Below are positions 7,850 through 12,538 of a DNA stretch of 12,538 nt, piece after piece. The translations under genes and the position numbers were made by a program. The first letter of the stretch is position 1, and each line of letters starts with the position of its first letter. The notes beneath the pieces are model-generated. The model saw only the letters and a program-made list of their open reading frames with translations, was not told the DNA's origin and ran no database searches. The stretch is from Gonium pectorale (lineage: Eukaryota; Chlorophyta; Chlorophyceae; Chlamydomonadales; Volvocaceae): NCBI GenBank assembly GCA_001584585.1, contig LSYV01000009.1, positions 212,310-224,847 of the forward strand, given 5' to 3'.

Positions 7850-10795
7850 TCAGGGGCCACGCAGTGAGCACCCGCCGACGGGACGCCGGGGCCTAGCCTG
7901 GTGCGGGCGGGCTGAAGCCCCTCCCGAGGAGGGCTTGGCAGTCGTCCGACGGCCTTCCCCCGCGGCGGCGTGCCGCGCCGCCCAGCTGGTGCTGGCGGAT
8001 GCAGCAGTTCCGGTGAAGCGGCGGAGTGGGTGCGGTGCGTGCAGGCACGTCTGGAGCAACCGCCTCCGACGCTTTTGCGGCAACGGCTCACTGATGGCGG
8101 CGCCCGCGTCCCAGTCCGCATGCTCGGGTCCGCATGCTCGGGCGTCCGGCGCGGCCGTGGGCTCCTCATCAGCACAGGCCGCTAAGGGCGGCGTTTGCCC
8201 CAGTAGCAGCAGCCGGCACAGGTACTCCTCCTGCGCCGCCTTGCCGCCCCTTAGCGCATCCCACTCCCAGTACGGCACGCTCAGCACGTTGCCCCGCCCG
8301 AACACGCGCTCCAGCTGCCGGTCCCGCAGCTGCGTCGAGCCGTCCTTGGTCCGCCGGTGCTCGCCGTTGGCCAGGAAGTGGCTCGGCCCGTCCACCTCCA
8401 CCACCAGCCGCCGGCCGCCCTCCAGCTCCACCACCGCATCCACAGAGCGGCCCAGCTGCGGCAGCCACTGCTCCCCCTGGACCGAGGCGATGGCGGGCCG
8501 TTGGCCGGACGGCTGCTCCCCTCCCGCCTGCTGCAGGGCCGCCAGGGCTTTCAGCACCTGTTGCTGGAACTCAGAGCCTGCGGTGCTAGGCTGCTGGGAT
8601 CCAACAGCGTTCCGCATCGCCTGCTGCAGGCTTGCGCAGCCCAGCAGCCCACTGCCGCTGGCTTCTGGTTGCAACCCCGGGCTGTAGACCGCATCAGGGG
8701 ACAGCTCCAGCTGCACCTGCCACAGCTGTGTGAGTTCCTCAACCTTAAAGCCGTCCCGGCCCTCCGTCTCCCAGCGCTGAGCAACCTCGTCCAGCAGCGA
8801 CCTTGGTAGACCACCATTGGGCGCAAGAGCGTCTGTCCCCATCACCGCCAGCGCCCGCAGGCTGTTGCAAAGGCTCTGCACCGTCGGCCGCTCCCCAGCC
8901 GCCTCCCTCAGCAGCAGATCCTGCAGCCGCCCCGCCAGCACCCCCACCAGCGCCTCCACGGCCGCCCGGCTGCCCCCATCCAGGAGCTCCAGGCGGCCGT
9001 ACAGGTGAGCCAGGGAACAGAGGCAGTTGGCGCACTCCTGCGCATTAGCCTTCGTGCTCAGCTTGGTGCTCTCCGCCGCGAGGGTCAGCAGGGCGGCGGG
9101 GGGCCGGTGCCGCACCAGGCCCAGCGCGTACATCAGGTTGGACCAGGCCTGGGCGTTCGCAGCCCCCACGAAGCCCGGCTGCATGGCCGCCTGCACCGCC
9201 GCCTCGTACCAGCCCTGGCACCACTGAGGGTAGGGCTCCGGGCCGCTGTGAGGCATCTTGGCCAGCGCCCACGCGGCGTTGCTGATGGCCCGGTGATCGA
9301 ACCCGAGGAAGCCCCGTCGGCAGCACTCGGCTGCCGCTGCTTCAATCAGCGCCTCCGAGCCCCTTGGCTGCTGCAGGGCCGCCAGCGCCCACAGGCTGTT
9401 GGAGAGGGCCTGAGGGTTGAAGTGCGCCGCTGTATGACACACCGCCGCTGCCAGGGGCCGCAGCAGGGGGCTGTCAGCGCGGCGCAGCTTGGCGAGACCC
9501 CACAGCATGTTGGATATCCCCTGGGGCTTGAAGCCCCCGCACGAGGACGAAGGACCGCCTGCTGCCCCGCCCTCTAGGCGTGTCGCCACCTCAGCCTCCA
9601 GGCGCTGCAGGTCCTGCTGACGGGGCGTGTGGCCGTAGTCTTCTGCAAGGATGCCTAGAGCGTAGAGGCAGTTGGCCAGGTTCTGGCAGTCTGCGTCAGG
9701 CGCCGCGGCGGCGAGGCAGGCGGTCATGTGGGCCCACAGGGCCTCCGGGCCTCGCTGCAGTCGGGCGGCGGCGATCAGCACGTTTGAGCAGTCCTGCGCA
9801 TTGAGTTCCCCGGGCCCCAGCTGCAGCAGGCGCTGCCCACTGATGCGCAGCGCTGTGTCCGCAGCTGGGGCAGCCAGCAACTCCACCGGCGCCCCGGACG
9901 ACAGCGACCACCACAGGTTGCTGACCTCTCTCCCGGACGCCCGCTGCAGCAGTTCCCCGTCCCCTGCCGCGAGCCGCGTCAGCAGCGCCGCCGCCAGGCC
10001 GTCGCCCCAGTGGTCCGCCTTGGCACAGGCCCAAAGGGTAATGGTGCAGTCCTTGGGCCTCGAAAGCTCCGGCACCAGCGGCAGGTACGGCGCCGCCAGG
10101 GTGCTCATGATCTCGCTCACTAGCTGCTTGCGTTCAGGGTCCTCGTCACGGGGCGGCTCGTGGGGCCGCATACCAAGCTGCGGGCGCAGGAGGGGCACCC
10201 AAAGCCGGGAGGCCAAGCCCCAAGTAGGATAGATCAGGAAGGGCTCTAATCGGCTGCAATTAAGCGGGATACCGCAAGTCCCAAGCAACCGAAACGCAAG
10301 GCAAAGCGCATTGAGGGATTTGCAAGGGCGGTGCCCGTCGCCGAGAACCAGACAATGTACGACACTGTCAGTATGACTTCGCTGCGGCACTGCACGGCTT
10401 ATTGCCGGGACTCCAACGCAATGCATGACCACCAAGCCCGGGGGAGCTCGTGGCGCTTGCCCCACCTTGGCCGCCAGGTTAAAGGCGGCGCACAGCGTTC
10501 GCACATCCCAGCTGTGCGCCCGGGCCCTGGCCGCCTCGGCCAGCGAGGTCAGGTCGGGGCAGGCACGCAGGTCCTCGTGACCCGGGCCGGTTCCATCCGG
10601 ATTGTCCGGCATCGGGAGGCCCTCGCTGCATTCCACCATGCTGCTACCTCCGCACGGACTTTGCATGGCACTGTGCTCTCCTCCGTGATGGCACAGGGTC
10701 CCCAGGCCGCACCGGCCTGGTGTGGTGCGGTCCCCCATGCCTCTGTCACTGCCACCGCCGGGAGCATAGCAGCAGCTACTTGCCAGGACGGCCAT
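7850..10795 (-). CDS. OPR (octotricopeptide repeat) protein with C-terminal RAP domain
   Basis: Likely an organelle-targeted RNA-binding factor; OPR proteins in green algae govern the stability, splicing or translation of single chloroplast mRNAs. Degenerate alpha-helical repeats with cores such as NLWWSLSSG, ISNMLWGLAKL, LSNSLWALAAL, ISNAAWALAKM and WSNLMYALGLV recur every 35-57 residues between about 9925 and 8835, nine or so in all. A RAP domain follows at about 8440-8225, with VVEVDGPSHFL, then QLRDRQLE and VPYWEWDAL. The tail after it is low in complexity. A likely intron is 10465-10178 (AAG|GTGGGG to CCCGCAG|CTTGG, 288 nt, no stop inside); without it the first in-frame ATG (10795) gives about 885 residues. 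The frame stays open to 10915 but without an ATG there, so the true start, and a transit peptide, may lie in an upstream exon. The target RNA cannot be read from the sequence. Confidence 0.85.
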   Translation of the reverse strand: MAVLASSCCYAPGGGSDRGMGDRTTPGRCGLGTLCHHGGEHSAMQSPCGGSSMVECSEGLPMPDNPDGTGPGHEDLRACPDLTSLAEAARARAHSWDVRTLCAAFNLAAKVGQAPRAPPGLVVMHCVGVPAISRAVPQRSHTDSVVHCLVLGDGHRPCKSLNALCLAFRLLGTCGIPLNCSRLEPFLIYPTWGLASRLWVPLLRPQLGMRPHEPPRDEDPERKQLVSEIMSTLAAPYLPLVPELSRPKDCTITLWACAKADHWGDGLAAALLTRLAAGDGELLQRASGREVSNLWWSLSSGAPVELLAAPAADTALRISGQRLLQLGPGELNAQDCSNVLIAAARLQRGPEALWAHMTACLAAAAPDADCQNLANCLYALGILAEDYGHTPRQQDLQRLEAEVATRLEGGAAGGPSSSCGGFKPQGISNMLWGLAKLRRADSPLLRPLAAAVCHTAAHFNPQALSNSLWALAALQQPRGSEALIEAAAAECCRRGFLGFDHRAISNAAWALAKMPHSGPEPYPQWCQGWYEAAVQAAMQPGFVGAANAQAWSNLMYALGLVRHRPPAALLTLAAESTKLSTKANAQECANCLCSLAHLYGRLELLDGGSRAAVEALVGVLAGRLQDLLLREAAGERPTVQSLCNSLRALAVMGTDALAPNGGLPRSLLDEVAQRWETEGRDGFKVEELTQLWQVQLELSPDAVYSPGLQPEASGSGLLGCASLQQAMRNAVGSQQPSTAGSEFQQQVLKALAALQQAGGEQPSGQRPAIASVQGEQWLPQLGRSVDAVVELEGGRRLVVEVDGPSHFLANGEHRRTKDGSTQLRDRQLERVFGRGNVLSVPYWEWDALRGGKAAQEEYLCRLLLLGQTPPLAACADEEPTAAPDARACGPEHADWDAGAAISEPLPQKRRRRLLQTCLHAPHPLRRFTGTAASASTSWAARHAAAGEGRRTTAKPSSGGASARPHQARPRRPVGGCSLRGP
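8114..8141. repeat. 14-bp perfect tandem duplication in the OPR tail
   Basis: The unit GTCCGCATGCTCGG occurs twice in direct succession (8114-8127 and 8128-8141). Fourteen is not a multiple of three, so the copy number decides the reading frame of the C-terminal tail after the RAP domain. Confidence 0.9.
8225..8440 (-). other. RAP domain of the OPR protein
   Basis: This segment codes for a strand rich in V, E and L (VDAVVELEGG), then VVEVDGPSHF, a basic stretch, QLRDRQLE and VPYWEWD. This order is typical of RAP domains, which have a restriction-endonuclease-like fold and are found in organelle RNA factors. The boundaries are approximate. Confidence 0.8.
10178..10465 (-). other. Putative in-frame intron of the OPR gene
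   Basis: The donor is GCCAAG|GTGGGG and the acceptor CTCCTGCGCCCGCAG|CTTGG, both in phase 0. The 288-nt segment is AT-richer than its flanks, and its translation lacks OPR character although it has no stop. The exon on its left edge ends in TLCAAFNLAAK, which resembles an OPR core. Confidence 0.6.
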
Positions 10796-11543
10796 GTCAG
10801 GCACATGGTGCGGCGCTTGGTCGCACAGCCTAGCCCGCGAGGCGAGTGCGGGCACCGTCTTGGCTGCGGCTGAGGGACCGGGCAGGGCCGGCCAATCTCC
10901 GTGGTAGAGCTGCACGAGTCAGCTGCCGTTGAGGTGGCGAGATATGGAGCCGCCGAGATGCAGATGCAGCCGAGACGAGCAGTCCGCTAGCGCAAGGGCG
11001 CCCCGAATGGCTGCGTATAAGGCCATGGCCGAGCTGGGCCCAAAGCTCTACAGAGAGCAGTTTTGTTAGCTGCATATGAGAGGCCTTCAAACAAGCCATG
11101 TTGAATGCAAAGGGCTTCGAGAACCCCGCAACGGGCAAGAGCCCATCCGTCCTACAACGCTCCTATGTGCCGTTCATGCACAAAATGAAGGTAGCTGTGT
11201 AGATGCATGTCGTCTTTCTCAAACGAAATCGATTTTGGAACTGGTTCTGGAACTGCCGTACACGTGACGGTTACCCCTGGGCCGAGCGGGCCTGGACGTC
11301 ATGCCGGGCCGTCTTTGCCCAACCCTCCCTCCCTGCCTGCACTGCTGATCCCACGCGCATCACTACCTACTACCACTCCTGCCCTGTCCTGCCTCGCCTC
11401 GTGCGTTTCCCTCGGCAGCTTTCTCGCTCGCTCGCCCCGCCCGCCCGCCTCCGCCCGCCCGCGGCCGCCATCACCCCCCGGTGGTGATCATGCGCTGGCG
11501 CCCTCGCGCCCGTCACCACCACCCTCTCCCCTCCTCCTCCTCG
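10796..11543. other. Region between CNX2 stop and the OPR coding frame
   Basis: It should hold the CNX2 3' end and the OPR promoter and 5' exon(s), all on the minus strand. Two minus-strand ATG frames here look like organelle targeting peptides: one from 11026 (MALYAAIRGALALADCSS) ends in TGA in the same frame as the OPR, and one from 11092 (MACLKASHMQLTKLLS), rich in R and S, is in another frame. Neither joins the main frame by a clear splice. No TGTAA was found for CNX2. Pyrimidine-rich plus-strand sequence fills 11290-11540. Confidence 0.4.
11471..11491. repeat. Second, diverged copy of the CNX2 stop-codon region
   Basis: This 21-bp segment matches 11544-11564, the final codons and stop of CNX2, with one mismatch. 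On the minus strand it would read M-I-T-T-G-G-stop instead of M-I-T-I-G-G-stop. It lies 73 nt apart, downstream of the real stop. Confidence 0.8.
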
Positions 11544-12455
11544 TCACCCCCCGATGGTGATCATTGGCCGGTTGGGCGACGCCGCCAGCTGCAGCATGCC
11601 CGCGTGTGCCGCCCGCTTGCGCCCCACCGCCGCGCCGATGATGGCGCGCAGCTCGGCGTCGGTGGCGCCGCCGCGCATGGCGTCGCGCAGCGACACCTCG
11701 GACGCCCCAAACAGGCACACCTTGAGGTTGCCGTCCGCCAGCAGGCGCAGCCTGGCAGCGGGCGGGCGGTAGAGGGGGGTGAGAGGAGGGACGGGATGGG
11801 GATGGGAGGGGGAGTTGAACTGGTGATGGTGGTGGCGGGAGAGACGACGCTCGGCACGTGGGCGAGCCGTGTGGTGGAGTGCGGTGGGGCGGTCGCGAGG
11901 GTGCGTCGCTTTGCGCCGATGCGAAGGTGAGGCGAGGCGAGGTGAGGTTAGGGGCGGGTGGCGTGGGCGTGGGCGCGGTGTCCGGCCGGTCGGCGTGTGG
12001 GGCACGGCCGGGCGAGGACCGATCAGGCAAATAGGCACAACACGTGTACACTTGGTAGCGTGAGGCGCCTCACGCGTTTCTACACGTCATAGATCCAAAT
12101 GAAGTTCTTTGTGAGTGCTGGACGCCCTACAGCATGCCAAGCCCAAAGCCTGGGTCAGCGGGAATACATTCCCGGCACACGGCACCGCGCAGGCACGGCT
12201 CGTCGCGTTATGGTGCCGCGGCCTGAGAAAGCGGGCGACCGTGGCGTGACCCTGGTGCCCCGACGATCGCGTCGAGCGCCTCCCCACCCCCCGCACCAGA
12301 CGCCCGTTGCCGCCCCCCCCTCCCCTCCGCTTAACCGCCCTTCCGCCCTTCCCACCCTCCCGCCCGCCCCCGCCCCCGTTCCCCGCGCACCTGTTGCAGT
12401 CGCTGCAGAAGTGCTCCGTCATCGAGGTGATGAACGACACGCTGCCGCGGTGGCC
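11544..12455 (-). CDS. CNX2: CNX2, GTP 3',8-cyclase (MoaA family), last two coding exons
   Basis: Radical SAM enzyme of molybdenum cofactor synthesis, turning GTP into 3',8-cyclo-GTP, the precursor of cPMP, in mitochondria of plants. Exon 12455-12391 codes [21 protein letters not shown]; the donor is AACAG|GTGCGC. After a 639-nt intron (12390-11752, acceptor CGCTGCCAG) the last exon 11751-11544 codes 68 residues beginning with [15 protein letters not shown] and ending [13 protein letters not shown]. The C-terminal [4Fe-4S] ligands are all present as C-x2-C-x13-C, as is the terminal Gly-Gly that MoaA needs for catalysis. The acceptor before the first visible exon is CGCTTCCAG after a C-rich tract. 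The N-terminal radical-SAM part lies beyond the right edge. Confidence 0.93.
11752..12390 (-). other. Intron of CNX2
   Basis: It runs from GTGCGCGG to CGCTGCCAG, and removing it joins AAC-AG with G-CTG to give the invariant C-N-R-L-R of MoaA proteins. It is 639 nt, with G-rich and C-rich runs at both ends and an AT-richer centre near 12050-12200. Confidence 0.88.
12058..12075. repeat. Perfect 18-bp palindrome inside the CNX2 intron
   Basis: The sequence GCGTGAGGCGCCTCACGC equals its own reverse complement with no spacer. It may be a binding site for a dimeric factor, or chance in GC-rich DNA. Confidence 0.75.
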
Positions 12456-12538
12456 CTGGAAGCGGGGCGGGGGGGGAGGGGGGAGGGGAGGCGGAGGGCA
12501 AGGCGGGGGCGGCCGGGTCATGTCAGGGGTAATGAGTC

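Noticed and set aside
7725..8687. 320-codon plus-strand frame
   Set aside because: It is antisense to the RAP domain and tail of the OPR gene, with no family resemblance.
11203..11560. Plus-strand proline-rich frames
   Set aside because: They translate a pyrimidine-rich stretch downstream of CNX2; composition alone explains them.
12087..12521. 144-codon minus-strand frame as a single CDS
   Set aside because: Only 12391-12455 is coding (CNX2 exon); the rest is intron at both sides.
1..12538. Bacterial operon, CRISPR array, phage or tRNA/rRNA genes
   Set aside because: Genes are intron-rich and of algal type. No array of equal spaced repeats, integrase, transposase or tRNA-like fold was seen.

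Overview
The window looks like nuclear DNA of a green alga, most likely of the Chlamydomonas/Volvox kind. It is very GC-rich and its genes are broken by many introns with GTG-type donors and pyrimidine-rich tracts ending in GCAG-like acceptors. One gene is followed by TGTAA, the chlorophyte polyadenylation signal. It also carries an OPR-RAP protein, a class greatly expanded in these algae. This is inference from gene content; the species cannot be named. All four genes I can support lie on the minus strand, head to tail, and each is reconstructed from spliced exons rather than one open frame.

From right to left, in the direction of transcription: (1) 11544-12455, the last two coding exons of CNX2, the eukaryotic MoaA that makes the first intermediate of molybdenum cofactor. 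Its upstream part is outside the window. (2) 7850-10795, an octotricopeptide-repeat (OPR) protein ending in a RAP domain, probably an organelle RNA-binding factor. It has one likely 288-nt intron that keeps the frame open and an unresolved N-terminus. (3) 3741-6516, a NYN-type (PIN-like) protein interrupted by one C2H2 zinc finger, in six or seven exons, followed by TGTAA at 3587-3591. (4) 38-3506, a GT90/CAP10-type glycosyltransferase that begins with a probable signal anchor and runs off the left edge. Its model needs an 8-nt and a 22-nt exon.

Stretches without a recognised gene are 6517-7849 (OPR 3' region and NYN upstream region), 10796-11543 (OPR upstream and CNX2 downstream region) and the large introns. 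The four genes have no evident common pathway, so this is ordinary gene-dense nuclear sequence and not an operon or defence island. The most interesting signals are structural: micro-exons, very short introns or frameshifts in the NYN gene, a tandem duplication that changes the OPR tail, and a second copy of the CNX2 stop-codon region.
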